A DNA stretch of 64,000 nt from an uncultured Hyphomicrobiales bacterium (GCA_903842455.1 CAIMLX010000267.1:1-64000); one strand, 5' to 3'; shown: positions 35,735 to 44,499, numbered from the stretch's first letter. Numbers and translations are program-made. The notes: a model not told the origin generated them from the sequence alone.

Positions 35735-37819
35735 TTGTTGCATTTTTTTACGGCCAGTCTGTCGCGTCGGCTCTATGGTCTGCTGGCACTCTTTGCGGTT
35801 GGGTTCTTCGCAGTCGTCGGATACCAGCTCTACGACCTGAAGACCAATCTCGACGACTTCAAGCGCACCGAGCTGCAGAGTGTGGTGCAGGCGGCGACCA
35901 GCGTCGTCCAGTCATACTATGACCGCTTCCAGGCGGGAGAGCTGACTGAGGACGAGGCCAAGGTGCAGGCGCTCGATGCGGTTCGCGCCATGCGCTACCA
36001 GGGCAAAGAGTATTTCTTCATCGACGACTACAACTCGATGATCCTGATCATGCATCCGACCAAGCCGGAAAAGCAGGGTGCCGACCGGTCGGTGGAAGCC
36101 GACAGCCGCGGCAAGTTCTACCTGCAGGAACTGCTAGGCAAGGTGCGGACAGACGGCGCCGGTTTTGAGACCTATCTGTTCAAGATGCCCGAAGGCGGGG
36201 AAGCCGACAAAGTCAGTTACGCGCTGGGCTTTGCGCCCTGGGGCTGGTCGATCGCCTCGGGCGTCATGTTCACCCAAGTGGACGAAATCTTCTGGCAGGC
36301 AGCCGCCGAAGGCGGCGCGATGACCGCAACGATCGCGCTCCTTATCCTCCTCGCCGGCGTCCTGATTGCGCGCTCGATCGCCAAGCCGATGGTGCAGCTC
36401 AACCGCACGATGCTCAGGGTGGCGGATGGTGAGTATAGCCTCGTCGTCGAAGGCACCAAGCGTCGGGACGAGATCGGCGCCATGGCAAAGGCGGTCGAAG
36501 TGTTCCGTGAGAACGGTGCCAAGGTCGCCCAGATGACAGAGGCGGAGGCCGCCCGCATCGTTTCCGACCAGCAGGCGCGCGCCCGCATGATGGCCGAACT
36601 GCAGAAGTCCTTCGGCGAAGTGGTCGATGCGGCCATCGCCGGCGACTTTTCTCGCCGCGTCGATGCCGAGTTCCCCGATGCCGAGCTGAACGCGCTCGCC
36701 GGCAGCGTCAACAACCTCGTGGCCACCGTCGACCGCGGGCTGACCGAAACCGGCGAGGTCATTGCTGCCCTTGCCGATGCCGACCTGACCAAGCGCATGC
36801 AGGGCGATTACGAAGGCGCGTTCGCGCGGCTGAAGAACGATACCAACGCCATGGCCGACAAGCTGAGCGACATCGTCGGCCAGCTCAAGGAAACCTCGCG
36901 CGGGCTGAAGACCGCGACGGGCGAAATCCTGTCGGGGGCCAACGACCTGTCGGAGCGCACCACCAAGCAGGCCGCGACGATCGAGGAGACGTCGGCCGCG
37001 ATGGAACAGCTCGCCTCGACCGTGCTGAAGAATGCCGATCGTGCCAAGGAAGCCAGCGGCGTTGCCGGCCGGGTCACCGTCACCGCCGAAGAGGGTGGCA
37101 AGGTGATGGGCGAAGCCAACTCGGCGATGGAGCGGATCACCCAGTCGTCGGGCAAGATCTCCAACATCATCGGGCTGATCGATGACATCGCCTTCCAGAC
37201 CAACCTCCTGGCGCTGAATGCCTCGGTGGAAGCGGCGCGGGCCGGCGATGCCGGCAAGGGCTTTGCCGTGGTGGCCGTCGAAGTGCGTCGCCTGGCGCAA
37301 TCCGCCGCCAGCGCTTCGTCCGACGTCAAGAAGCTGATCGAACAGTCGGGCGCAGAAGTCAGCACCGGATCGAAGCTGGTGGCCGACGCGGCCAACCGGC
37401 TGCACCTCATGCTCGAGGCCGCCCGGTCCTCCAGCATGCTGATGGACGGCATTGCACGCGACAGCCGCGAGCAGGCCTCGGCGATCGAGGAGGTCACCAC
37501 CGCGGTGCGCCAGCTTGACGAGATGACGCAGCACAACGCGGCCCTCGTCGAAGAGACCAACGCCGCGATCGAGCAGACCGAGGCGCAGGCCAACGACCTC
37601 GACCGCGTGGTCGATATCTTCAACGTCTCGGGCTCCGGCCCGGCCGTTCAACTGCGGCCGACCGGTGCGCGAACCGCACCGCCCAAGGGCATCCGCGGGC
37701 TGCAGCAGAAGGTGAAGCAGGCCGCCAGTTCCTACCTCAGTCGCGGTAACGCCGCGGTGGAAAGGACTGGGCCGAATTCTGACGGCGGCGAAACAACCCT
37801 GACACGCGGTGTCAGGTGA
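35735..37819 (+). CDS. Methyl-accepting chemotaxis protein with sCache_2 sensor; C-terminal tail frameshifted
   Basis: This 694-residue receptor starts at a TTG preceded by GGGGG. A membrane helix ([18 protein letters not shown]) leads to a single-Cache type 2 sensor ([34 protein letters not shown]), a second helix, HAMP, and the standard signalling tip near residue 480. The C-terminus follows its neighbours ([11 protein letters not shown]) and then departs. Restoring one base in GGTGGAAAGG near 37761 would give a K-DWAEF ending and a stop at 37780-37782. In the given sequence the tail is replaced by about a dozen unrelated residues. A small hairpin (35706-35720) precedes the start. Confidence 0.92.
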   Translation: MLHFFTASLSRRLYGLLALFAVGFFAVVGYQLYDLKTNLDDFKRTELQSVVQAATSVVQSYYDRFQAGELTEDEAKVQALDAVRAMRYQGKEYFFIDDYNSMILIMHPTKPEKQGADRSVEADSRGKFYLQELLGKVRTDGAGFETYLFKMPEGGEADKVSYALGFAPWGWSIASGVMFTQVDEIFWQAAAEGGAMTATIALLILLAGVLIARSIAKPMVQLNRTMLRVADGEYSLVVEGTKRRDEIGAMAKAVEVFRENGAKVAQMTEAEAARIVSDQQARARMMAELQKSFGEVVDAAIAGDFSRRVDAEFPDAELNALAGSVNNLVATVDRGLTETGEVIAALADADLTKRMQGDYEGAFARLKNDTNAMADKLSDIVGQLKETSRGLKTATGEILSGANDLSERTTKQAATIEETSAAMEQLASTVLKNADRAKEASGVAGRVTVTAEEGGKVMGEANSAMERITQSSGKISNIIGLIDDIAFQTNLLALNASVEAARAGDAGKGFAVVAVEVRRLAQSAASASSDVKKLIEQSGAEVSTGSKLVADAANRLHLMLEAARSSSMLMDGIARDSREQASAIEEVTTAVRQLDEMTQHNAALVEETNAAIEQTEAQANDLDRVVDIFNVSGSGPAVQLRPTGARTAPPKGIRGLQQKVKQAASSYLSRGNAAVERTGPNSDGGETTLTRGVR

Positions 37820-37829
37820 CTCGTGAGAC

Positions 37830-37861
37830 AACCCTTCCCGCGTCAACCGGGAAGGGTTTTT
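37830..37861 (+). terminator. Strong hairpin and T-run ending one base before the next start codon
   Basis: A perfect 11-bp stem (AACCCTTCCCG with CGGGAAGGGTT) and a seven-base loop are followed by TTT, then C and the ATG of the next gene. It has the form of an intrinsic terminator for the MCP gene. However, its 3' arm GGGAAGGG is also the only ribosome-binding site for the downstream gene, so the element probably serves both purposes. Confidence 0.85.
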
Positions 37862-37862
37862 C

Positions 37863-38174
37863 ATGTCCATCGTCGTTCCTCACACCATCGAGCTCGTCAC
37901 CTTTCGCCTCGCCAAGGGCGACACGCAGGGGTTCGTCGATGCCAATGCCGCCATCAACGACTGGCTGAAGCGACAGCCGGGCTTCGTGTCCCGCCATCTC
38001 GCCGAGCGCGACGACGGCAGCTACCTCGACATCGTTTTCTGGAAAAGCCATGCGGATGCACTGGCGGCCAGCGGCAAAATGATGGAAGAGATGGCCCAGT
38101 CGGAGGCCATGACCATGATCGATCCCATGGGCCTCGACATGAGCCATGGAACAATCAGACTCTCGGTCGACTGA
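37863..38174 (+). CDS. Antibiotic-biosynthesis-monooxygenase (ABM)-fold small protein
   Basis: This 103-residue protein looks like the dimeric ferredoxin-like ABM fold: VTFRLAKGDTQGFVDANAAINDWLKRQPGFVSRHLAERDDGSY, then DIVFWKSHADALAA. Members are monooxygenases, quinol-type oxidases or uncharacterised. Catalytic residues cannot be assigned. Its ribosome-binding site is buried in the terminator hairpin just upstream. The DUF1801-like gene starts one base after its stop, so the two are likely one transcript. Confidence 0.72.
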   Translation: MSIVVPHTIELVTFRLAKGDTQGFVDANAAINDWLKRQPGFVSRHLAERDDGSYLDIVFWKSHADALAASGKMMEEMAQSEAMTMIDPMGLDMSHGTIRLSVD

Positions 38175-38175
38175 A

Positions 38176-38523
38176 ATGGTCGCCGATCTCCTCAACATCG
38201 TCCGCTCGTTTCCCGAGCCGGTGCAGCAGCTGACCAGCAAGCTGGCACTGACGCTGCTATCGGTTCGCCCGGATCTCGAGGGCAAGGCACGGCTCGGCTG
38301 GGGCTCGGTGAACTATCGGCATCCGGTGGCAGGCTTCGTCTGCGCCATCTTCCCGATGGAGGACCACGTCTCGCTGGTGTTCGAGCACGGCCGGCAACTG
38401 AGCTCGCCGCTGCTCGAGGGGGACGGCAAGCAGGTGCGATTCATCAAGCTGGTTCCTGGTGTCGACATCCCCGAGGACGAGATCGCCATCCTGCTTTCGG
38501 AGGCCATTGCACTGAAGGCCTGA
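38176..38523 (+). CDS. DUF1801-like small protein
   Basis: This 115-residue protein contains LGWGSVNYRHPVAGFVCAIFPMEDHVSLVFEHG and LLEGDGKQVRFIKL. That resembles the YdhG/DUF1801 fold, related to frataxin-like iron chaperones in some members; function here is unproven. I chose the ATG at 38176, one base after the previous stop; the track start lies inside the previous gene. It is followed by another hairpin that abuts the mgsA start. Confidence 0.7.
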   Translation: MVADLLNIVRSFPEPVQQLTSKLALTLLSVRPDLEGKARLGWGSVNYRHPVAGFVCAIFPMEDHVSLVFEHGRQLSSPLLEGDGKQVRFIKLVPGVDIPEDEIAILLSEAIALKA

Positions 38524-38537
38524 GCCGGGCAGAACGG

Positions 38538-38560
38538 AGCCCTCACACGAGAGGGCTTTT
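38538..38560 (+). terminator. Hairpin and T-run abutting the mgsA start codon
   Basis: AGCCCTC pairs with GAGGGCT around a six-base loop and is followed by TTT, C and the ATG of mgsA. As in the hairpin at 37830, the ribosome-binding sequence (GAGGG) lies inside the 3' arm. It may act as a terminator for the small-gene pair or as a translational gate for mgsA. Confidence 0.7.
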
Positions 38561-38561
38561 C

Positions 38562-38924
38562 ATGGCGCGCATCGGCCTCGTTGCACACGATGACAAGAAG
38601 GACGAACTGGTCGCCTGGGCGCTCAGGAACCGTGACGCGCTTGCCGCCCACGAGTTGTACGGGACCGGCACCAGCGGCGGCCGGATTATCGAAGGGACCG
38701 GGCTCGCAGTTACCCGCCTGCTATCGGGGCCGCTCGGCGGCGATGCGCAATTGGGCGCGATGATCGCCGAGGGCCGGCTCGACGTGCTGATCTTCTTTCA
38801 GGATCCGCTGACCGCCATGCCGCACGACGTCGATATCAAGTCGCTCACCCGGCTCGCCACGCTCTACGACATCCTGTTCGCCCCCAATCACAAAACTGCG
38901 GATGCCGTTCTGGCCGCTCTTTGA
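38562..38924 (+). CDS. mgsA: Methylglyoxal synthase
   Basis: MgsA converts dihydroxyacetone phosphate to methylglyoxal, bypassing lower glycolysis when phosphate is short. The 120-residue protein has the family core: IGLVAHDDKKDELVAWA, ELYGTGTSGGRI with the phosphate-binding GTGTSG, the GPLGGDAQLGAMIAEG motif, and the catalytic aspartate region in DVLIFFQDPLTAMPHDVDI. Length is normal for a short-form enzyme. Its ribosome-binding site sits in the hairpin just upstream, and its stop codon lies within a palindrome. Confidence 0.95.
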   Translation: MARIGLVAHDDKKDELVAWALRNRDALAAHELYGTGTSGGRIIEGTGLAVTRLLSGPLGGDAQLGAMIAEGRLDVLIFFQDPLTAMPHDVDIKSLTRLATLYDILFAPNHKTADAVLAAL

Positions 38925-38937
38925 CCATCTGGTCAAA
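38920..38937. promoter_or_regulatory. Palindrome over the mgsA stop, before livG
   Basis: TTTGACCA-TC-TGGTCAAA is a perfect 8-bp-arm palindrome that includes the mgsA stop codon. It lies about 130 bp before livG, whose leader contains two further TTGACC/TGACCG motifs. The form resembles TetR-type operators. It may control the liv operon; no binder is proven. Confidence 0.5.
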
Positions 38938-39064
38938 GCCGAACGGTTTCTGTAGGAAGCGCCCACAGCGAAGCTCGGCTGCTCGATTGACCGGGTATCC
39001 GGCATATGAGCAGATGCCCGGCAAGTCGGCATTTGACCGATAGATTTATCAGGACGGGGGTGGG

Positions 39065-39847
39065 GTGTCCTTCGACGCAGTCATCGACGTGCAGAACGTC
39101 AGCAAGCGCTTTGGCGGCTTGCGCGCAGTCAACGAGTGCTCGCTTCGGGTCGAGCGGGGATCGATCACCGGGCTCATCGGGCCGAACGGTGCCGGCAAGT
39201 CGACGCTTTTCAACCTCGTCGCCGGCAACATCACGCCCGACAGCGGCAAGATCATCTTTGACGGCAAAGATGTCACTGGTTTGAAGCCGCACCAGCTGTT
39301 TCACCGCGGCATGCTGCGCACCTTCCAGATCGCGCACGAATTCTCCAATATGACGGCGCTCGAGAACCTGATGATGGTGCCGCCGGGCCAGCCGGGCGAG
39401 AGCCTCGTCACCACCTGGTTCGCGCCGGGTGCGGTGAAGAGCGCCGAGCGCGCAGTGCGCCAGAAGGCGCTCGACGTCATCGATTTTTTGAAGCTGGGGC
39501 ATGTGAAGCACGAACTGGCAGGCAACCTGTCCGGCGGCCAGAAGAAGCTGCTCGAACTGGGCCGCACCATGATGGTCGATGCCAAGGTGGTGCTGCTCGA
39601 CGAGGTGGCGGCGGGCGTCAACCGCACGCTGCTGCAGGACCTGGCGGCCAATATCGAGCGGATGAACCAGGAACTGGGCTACACCTTCTTCGTCATCGAG
39701 CACGACATGGATCTGATCGGCCGCCTGTGCGATCCGGTGATCGTCATGGCGCAGGGCGAGAAGATCGCCGAGGGCCCGATGTCGGAAATCCGGGCCAATC
39801 CCGAAATCATCGAGGCCTATTTCGGCGCTCCGGTGGAGGCGGCGTAA
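39065..39847 (+). CDS. livG: Branched-chain amino-acid ABC transporter ATPase LivG
   Basis: This 260-residue ATPase has Walker A GPNGAGKST, signature LSGGQKKLLELGR, Walker B VVLLDEVAAGVN and the switch histidine in VIEHDMD. The LivG group is recognised by its gene order and by the RTFQIAHEFSNMTALENLM helical segment. It starts at a GTG after a G-rich ribosome-binding stretch. Its stop shares one base with the livF start. It leads livGFHM; the binding protein gene livK lies about 3 kb further on the other strand. Confidence 0.93.
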   Translation: MSFDAVIDVQNVSKRFGGLRAVNECSLRVERGSITGLIGPNGAGKSTLFNLVAGNITPDSGKIIFDGKDVTGLKPHQLFHRGMLRTFQIAHEFSNMTALENLMMVPPGQPGESLVTTWFAPGAVKSAERAVRQKALDVIDFLKLGHVKHELAGNLSGGQKKLLELGRTMMVDAKVVLLDEVAAGVNRTLLQDLAANIERMNQELGYTFFVIEHDMDLIGRLCDPVIVMAQGEKIAEGPMSEIRANPEIIEAYFGAPVEAA

Positions 39848-40551
39848 TGGCGCTCATCGAACTCAAGAACGTCATCGGCGGCTATGGTGGCGCGCCTATT
39901 CTCAACGGCGTCAACATGTCGATCGAGCAGAGCGACATCGGGGTGATCGTCGGACCGAATGGCGCGGGGAAATCGACGACGCTGAAGGCGATTTTCGGCC
40001 TGCTCAAGGTTACCGAGGGGTCGATCGTCTTCCAGGGCGAGGAGATCCAGAATGCGCTGCCGGACCGGCTGGTGCCCAAGGGGCTGAGCTTCGTACCGCA
40101 GGAGAAGAACGTCTTCACCTCGATGAGCGTCGAGGAAAACCTGGAGATGGGCGCGTTCACCCGCACTGACGACTTCCGCCCCACCATCGAGTGGGTCTAC
40201 GACATGTTCCCGGTGCTGCGCGAGAAGCGCCGTCAGCCGGCAGGCGAGCTCTCGGGCGGCCAGCGCCAGATGGTGGCCATGGGCCGTGCCCTGATGAGCA
40301 AGCCCAGCCTGCTGCTGCTCGACGAACCATCCGCCGGGCTCAGCCCGCGCTACGTGCTCGAAATCTTCGAGCAGATCGTCAAGGTCAACAAGGCCGGCGT
40401 CGCCATCCTGATGGTCGAGCAGAATGCGCGGCAGGCGCTGGCGTTCGCCTCGCGCGGCTTCGTGCTCGCCACCGGCAAGAACCGTTTCACCGGCACGGGC
40501 CCTGAGCTCATTGCCGACCCCGAAGTCGCCAAAAGTTTCCTCGGGGGCTGA
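39847..40551 (+). CDS. livF: Branched-chain amino-acid ABC transporter ATPase LivF
   Basis: This 234-residue ATPase is the partner of LivG: Walker A GPNGAGKST, LSGGQRQMVAMGRALM, Walker B LLLLDEPSAGLSP and the LivF-type LVPKGLSFVPQEKNVFTSMSVEENL. I chose the ATG at 39847, which overlaps the livG stop by one base; the track ORF starts inside livG. The closing residues (LIADPEVAKSFLGG) are typical of LivF. Confidence 0.95.
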   Translation: MALIELKNVIGGYGGAPILNGVNMSIEQSDIGVIVGPNGAGKSTTLKAIFGLLKVTEGSIVFQGEEIQNALPDRLVPKGLSFVPQEKNVFTSMSVEENLEMGAFTRTDDFRPTIEWVYDMFPVLREKRRQPAGELSGGQRQMVAMGRALMSKPSLLLLDEPSAGLSPRYVLEIFEQIVKVNKAGVAILMVEQNARQALAFASRGFVLATGKNRFTGTGPELIADPEVAKSFLGG

Positions 40552-40558
40552 GCGCGCG

Positions 40559-41560
40559 ATGAACGAACTCATCTTCTTTTTCAACAACGTGATCGTCGGC
40601 GGCGTCGCCCTGGGCTCGATCTACGCGGTCGGCGCTATCGGCGTGACGCTGATCTTCGGCATCCTGCGCTTCGCGCATTTCGCCCATGGCGACATGATGA
40701 CGATGGGCGCCTTCATCGCCTTCCTGCTGATGCTGGCCTGCCAGGCGCTGGGCATATCGGTGCCGTTCCTGCCGACGGGGTTCCTGGTCCTGCCGGTGGC
40801 GATGGTGCTCACCACCATCATCGCGCTCGGGCTCGACAAGGGGTTCTACGCTCCCTTGCGCAAGCGCGGCGCCAAGCCCGTCACCATGCTGATTGCCTCG
40901 ATCGGCGTGACGCTGATCATCCAGGGCCTCATCCGCCTGTTCTTCGGCTCGGGCACCTGGTCGTTCTTCGAGAGCGAAACCAAGCAGTTGATCCGCATTC
41001 CGGTGCCGCTCGAGGGTGTCACCCGCACCATCAATTTCACCCAGCCGCAGGTGCTGATGGTGGTGTGTACCGCCGTCGCCGTGCTGGCGCTGCACTTCTT
41101 CCTGACCCGCTCGCGGCTGGGCAAGGCGATGCGCGCCATGGCCGACAATCCTGACCTGGCGCAGGTTTCAGGCATCAACACCAAGGTAGTGGTCCGCGTC
41201 ACCTGGATCATCGCCGGCTCGCTCGCCGCCATGGCCGGCACCATGCTGGCGCTCGACGTGCAGCTGAAGCCGGACCTCGCCTTCAACATCGTGCTGCCGA
41301 TCTTCGCGGCGGCGATCGTCGGTGGTCTCGGGCAATCCTACGGTGCCATCGCGGGCGGCTTCCTGATCGGCTTTGCCGAGACGGCGGCGATCTTCAACTG
41401 GTCGGTGCTGCTGCGGCCGATTGCCGGGGCGCTGCCGTTCGAAGTGCCGGCGACACTGGCCATCGTGCCGACCGAGTACAAGCTCACCGTGGCCTTCGTC
41501 ATCCTCGTGGTGGTGCTGCTCTGGCGCCCGACGGGTATCTTCAAGGGAGCTTCGTCATGA
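40559..41560 (+). CDS. livH: Branched-chain amino-acid ABC transporter permease LivH
   Basis: This 333-residue polytopic permease has LivH hallmarks: VGGVALGSIYAVGAIGVTLIFGILRFAHFAHGDMM near the start, and RSRLGKAMRAMADNPDLAQVSGI in the ATPase-contacting loop. GGLGQSYGAIAGGFLIGFAET follows. The ATG at 40559 lies seven bases after the livF stop; the track ORF extends into livF. Its stop overlaps the livM start as ATGA. Confidence 0.95.
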   Translation: MNELIFFFNNVIVGGVALGSIYAVGAIGVTLIFGILRFAHFAHGDMMTMGAFIAFLLMLACQALGISVPFLPTGFLVLPVAMVLTTIIALGLDKGFYAPLRKRGAKPVTMLIASIGVTLIIQGLIRLFFGSGTWSFFESETKQLIRIPVPLEGVTRTINFTQPQVLMVVCTAVAVLALHFFLTRSRLGKAMRAMADNPDLAQVSGINTKVVVRVTWIIAGSLAAMAGTMLALDVQLKPDLAFNIVLPIFAAAIVGGLGQSYGAIAGGFLIGFAETAAIFNWSVLLRPIAGALPFEVPATLAIVPTEYKLTVAFVILVVVLLWRPTGIFKGASS

Positions 41561-42846
41561 TCGCACGTCGCTCCCTCACCCTGTTCGCAGGGCTGTTCGT
41601 GCTGTTCTGCGTCATTGGCTGGGCACTTGGCGCCGCCAATATCTCGCTGCTGCTGGTGCAGAGTTTCGCCTACGCACTAATCGCGCTCGGTCTCAACATC
41701 CAGTGGGGCTATGGCGGCTTGTTCAACTTCGGCATCATGGGGATGCTGATGCTGGGCGGCGCGGCCACCACCTTCATCTCGACCCCGATCATTCCTGGAT
41801 TCTGGGGGTCTGAAGGCCCGCTGCTGCTGGGCAGGGCGCTGCTCGCCTTTGCCTTCGGCTTCCTGCTGGTCTGGGGCGCCCGCAAGGCCGACCGGGTCGG
41901 CATCCGTGGCGGCTGGAAGACGGCGCTGACCATCGTCGCCTGGGCCGCCGCCTACATCATCTATCGCAGCCAGATCGACGTCGCGGCCGCCTATATCGAG
42001 GCGACGCCGGATGGCTGGATCGGCGGCCTCGGGCTTCACCCGGTTCTGGGCTGGCTGTTTGGCGGCGTCCTCGCGGCTGGTGCGGCCTATATCGTGGGCA
42101 AGATCTGCCTCGGGCTGCGCACCGACTATCTGGCCATCGCCACCATCGGCATTTCCGAAATCATCCGCGCACTGCTCAAGAATATGGACTGGCTGACGCG
42201 CGGTACCCTCACCGTCTCGCCCATCCCGTGGCCGACGCCGCTGCCGCAGGAGTTCCAGGCGAGCGGCACGCCGATCACCGACAGCTTCATCTACGCGCGG
42301 CTGGGCTTTCTCGGCCTCGTGCTGATCGTGCTGATCGTAGCGTTCTTCCTTGTGCAGCGCGCCTATGGCGGACCGTGGGGGCGCATGATGCGCGCCATCC
42401 GCGACAACTACGTCGCCGCGGCCTCGATGGGCAAGAACATCACCAGCCGGCAGCTCGAGGTGTTCATCCTCGGCTCGGTGCTGATGGGCATCGGCGGCGC
42501 CATGCTGGTGAGCTTCGGGCAGATCTACGACCCCGGTTCGTTCCAGCCGATCAACCACACCTTCCTCATCTGGGTGATGGTGATCGTCGGTGGGGCGGGC
42601 AACAACTGGGGCGCGGTGTTCGGGGCCATGCTGATCTACATCACCTGGATGATCTCGGACCCGGTGTCGCAATGGCTGTTCAACGGCATCTCCAACTGGT
42701 CGACCGATCTGGGATGGGGTGCCATTCCCGAGATCCAGTCGCGCGCCAGCCAGATGCGCGTGTTCGTTCTCGGCGTGGTCATCACCATCGCGTTGCGCTA
42801 CGCGCCGCGCGGGCTCATTCCGGAAGTGGTGAAGCGCGAAGCCTGA
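41557..42846 (+). CDS. livM: Branched-chain amino-acid ABC transporter permease LivM
   Basis: This 429-residue permease has the LivM pattern: ALIALGLNIQWGYGGLFNFG early, RTDYLAIATIGISEIIRALLKNMDWLTRGT in the middle, and GPWGRMMRAIRDNYVAAASMGKN in the coupling loop. It is longer than many LivM proteins because of a 90-residue insert with extra membrane segments around residues 85-180. Its stop lies two bases from the stop of the convergent TetR gene, with no terminator between them. Confidence 0.94.
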   Translation: MIARRSLTLFAGLFVLFCVIGWALGAANISLLLVQSFAYALIALGLNIQWGYGGLFNFGIMGMLMLGGAATTFISTPIIPGFWGSEGPLLLGRALLAFAFGFLLVWGARKADRVGIRGGWKTALTIVAWAAAYIIYRSQIDVAAAYIEATPDGWIGGLGLHPVLGWLFGGVLAAGAAYIVGKICLGLRTDYLAIATIGISEIIRALLKNMDWLTRGTLTVSPIPWPTPLPQEFQASGTPITDSFIYARLGFLGLVLIVLIVAFFLVQRAYGGPWGRMMRAIRDNYVAAASMGKNITSRQLEVFILGSVLMGIGGAMLVSFGQIYDPGSFQPINHTFLIWVMVIVGGAGNNWGAVFGAMLIYITWMISDPVSQWLFNGISNWSTDLGWGAIPEIQSRASQMRVFVLGVVITIALRYAPRGLIPEVVKREA

Positions 42847-42848
42847 GC

Positions 42849-43493
42849 TCAGATCGAGTTCAGGAGCGCCAGCATCACCCGTTCGAGGTCGCGGTCCACC
42901 GACGGGCGCAGGGCCGCGAACTCGGGGCGTTCGAGCACCTCGGCGGCCGCCGTGGAGGGGTGGGCGTTGGGCCACATGCCGGCCACGAAGGTGCCGACCG
43001 TGGCGGCCGTCCAGACGCAGTCCTCGACTGAAGTTTCCGGCAGTTTGTTGTTGATGGCGACGCCGATGCGCCGCACCATTTCGACCAGCCGGCGCTTGAT
43101 CGCCGCGATGGTCTCGACCGAGACGTTCCGTTCGAGCGTCGAGGCGAGGATCGCCAACAGCCTCGGCAGTCGGGGGTTGGCCACGAAGGCCATCGTCCCG
43201 GCCGCGGCGATGGCCCGCTTGTCGCCTGTGGCGCATGCCGCTAGGTCCCGCTCGATCCGCGGCAGGAACGCGTCGATGGCTTCGTGCAGCAGGCCGATCA
43301 GGACCTGCTCGCGACTCTCGAAGTATCTGTAGACATTCGACTTGGTGAAGCCGGCCCTGGCGGCGATGGCATTGAGCCCGGCGCCTTCGGGGCCGCCCTC
43401 GTCGAACAACGCCGCCGCGGCCGCGAGCAGTGCATCGCGGCGGATCTGCTGCTCCTCCGGCTTTCGGGCGCGCTGGAAGTGGGTCTCGGTCAT
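42849..43493 (-). CDS. TetR-family transcriptional regulator
   Basis: This 214-residue repressor-type protein has an N-terminal TetR helix-turn-helix (RRDALLAAAAALFDEGG, IAARAGFTKSNVYRYFESREQVLIGLL) and a helical ligand domain of unknown specificity. Its start overlaps the stop of the SDR gene upstream on the same strand as ATGA, so it is cotranscribed with that SDR. The duplicated promoter in front of both SDR genes is its most likely target. It is convergent with livM. Confidence 0.93.
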   Translation of the reverse strand: MTETHFQRARKPEEQQIRRDALLAAAAALFDEGGPEGAGLNAIAARAGFTKSNVYRYFESREQVLIGLLHEAIDAFLPRIERDLAACATGDKRAIAAAGTMAFVANPRLPRLLAILASTLERNVSVETIAAIKRRLVEMVRRIGVAINNKLPETSVEDCVWTAATVGTFVAGMWPNAHPSTAAAEVLERPEFAALRPSVDRDLERVMLALLNSI

Positions 43494-44440
43494 GCCGCCT
43501 TTGCAATCGAGGGGAATCGACGTCCTGTCAACTGCTCCGAGACCTGCCAGAGCCGCTCGGCGGCGGCAGCGTCCACGGCGCGCCGCGGGGGTTTTGCATC
43601 ACCCGGGCTGCCGCGCATTTCCATCATGCCGTCCGGCCCGTAGTAGCCACCGGGTCGGGCATCCGGGGAGGTCACCGCGAACAGCTGCGGCAGTGCGCCC
43701 TGGGCGCCACTCTGGCCCATCATCGGGGCGATGACCGTGCCGATGAACTTGCCGATCTGGCCCTGCAGTCCCTCCGCATTGGCGGGGCCATTGGCGACGA
43801 GATCCGTCATGGCCCAGCCGGGGTGGGCTGCCGTGGCGTGCAGGTGCCAGCCATTGGCGTCGCTGCGCTTCTGCAGCTCGCGAGCGAACATCAGCATGGC
43901 CAGCTTGCTCTGGCTGTAGGAGCGGAAGGGCCGGTATGACCTGCGGGCGTCGAGGTCGTCGAAGTCGATGCGGCCGATCTGTGCCGCAGTGCTCGACAGT
44001 TGCACGACCCGCGGCGCCTTGACCGCCATCAGCAGCGGCAGCAACTGCGCGGTGAGCGCGAAGTGGCTCAGGTAGTTGGTGCCCCACTGGAGCTCGAACC
44101 CGTCCTTGGTCTCCTGCCGCTTTGCCGGTGCCATGACGCCGGCATTGTTGACCAGAATGTCGAGCCGGTCATGCTTGGTGGCGAAGTCTTCGGCAAAGCG
44201 CGCGACGTTGGCGAGCGCCGAGAGGTCGAGGCTCTCGTAGCTCACCTTGGCGCTCGGGACCTCGGCCTTGATCCGCGCCAGCGCCGCGGCGCCCTTGGCG
44301 GCGTTTCGTCCGGTCAGCACCACCGTCGCCCCGGCGCGCGCCAGTTCCAGCGCCGTCTCATACCCCAGCCCACCCGTCGCCCCGGTAATCAGCGCCAGTT
44401 TCCCCGCCTGCGAGGGAATGTCCTTGGTCGACCAGCTCAT
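43490..44440 (-). CDS. Short-chain dehydrogenase/reductase, copy 1
   Basis: This 316-residue SDR has the cofactor motif TGATGGLGYE, NNAG in DILVNNAGVMAP, a catalytic serine in VVQLSSTAAQ and the YxxxK pair in YSQSKLAML. It resembles the retinol-dehydrogenase-like oxidoreductases that act on unknown alcohols or ketones. I start it at 44440 (MSWSTKDIPS), which has GGAG seven bases upstream and matches the start of its paralogue. It is followed by, and coupled to, the TetR gene. A strong promoter lies about 30 bases upstream. Confidence 0.93.
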   Translation of the reverse strand: MSWSTKDIPSQAGKLALITGATGGLGYETALELARAGATVVLTGRNAAKGAAALARIKAEVPSAKVSYESLDLSALANVARFAEDFATKHDRLDILVNNAGVMAPAKRQETKDGFELQWGTNYLSHFALTAQLLPLLMAVKAPRVVQLSSTAAQIGRIDFDDLDARRSYRPFRSYSQSKLAMLMFARELQKRSDANGWHLHATAAHPGWAMTDLVANGPANAEGLQGQIGKFIGTVIAPMMGQSGAQGALPQLFAVTSPDARPGGYYGPDGMMEMRGSPGDAKPPRRAVDAAAAERLWQVSEQLTGRRFPSIAKAA

Positions 44441-44453
44441 CTGCATGCTCCAT

Positions 44454-44499
44454 AAGAGAACGATGGTCTGTAATTAAGAGACTGCCGGTCTTTTGTCAA
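44454..44499 (-). promoter_or_regulatory. Promoter and operator-like block before SDR copy 1
   Basis: On the minus strand, TTGACA is followed by a 17-base spacer and TAATTA, a near-ideal sigma-70-type promoter. The spacer starts with AGACC-type sequence, and another AGACC lies just after the -10 (AGACCATCGTTCTCTT). The same block precedes SDR copy 2. TetR autoregulation here is inference. Confidence 0.7.
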
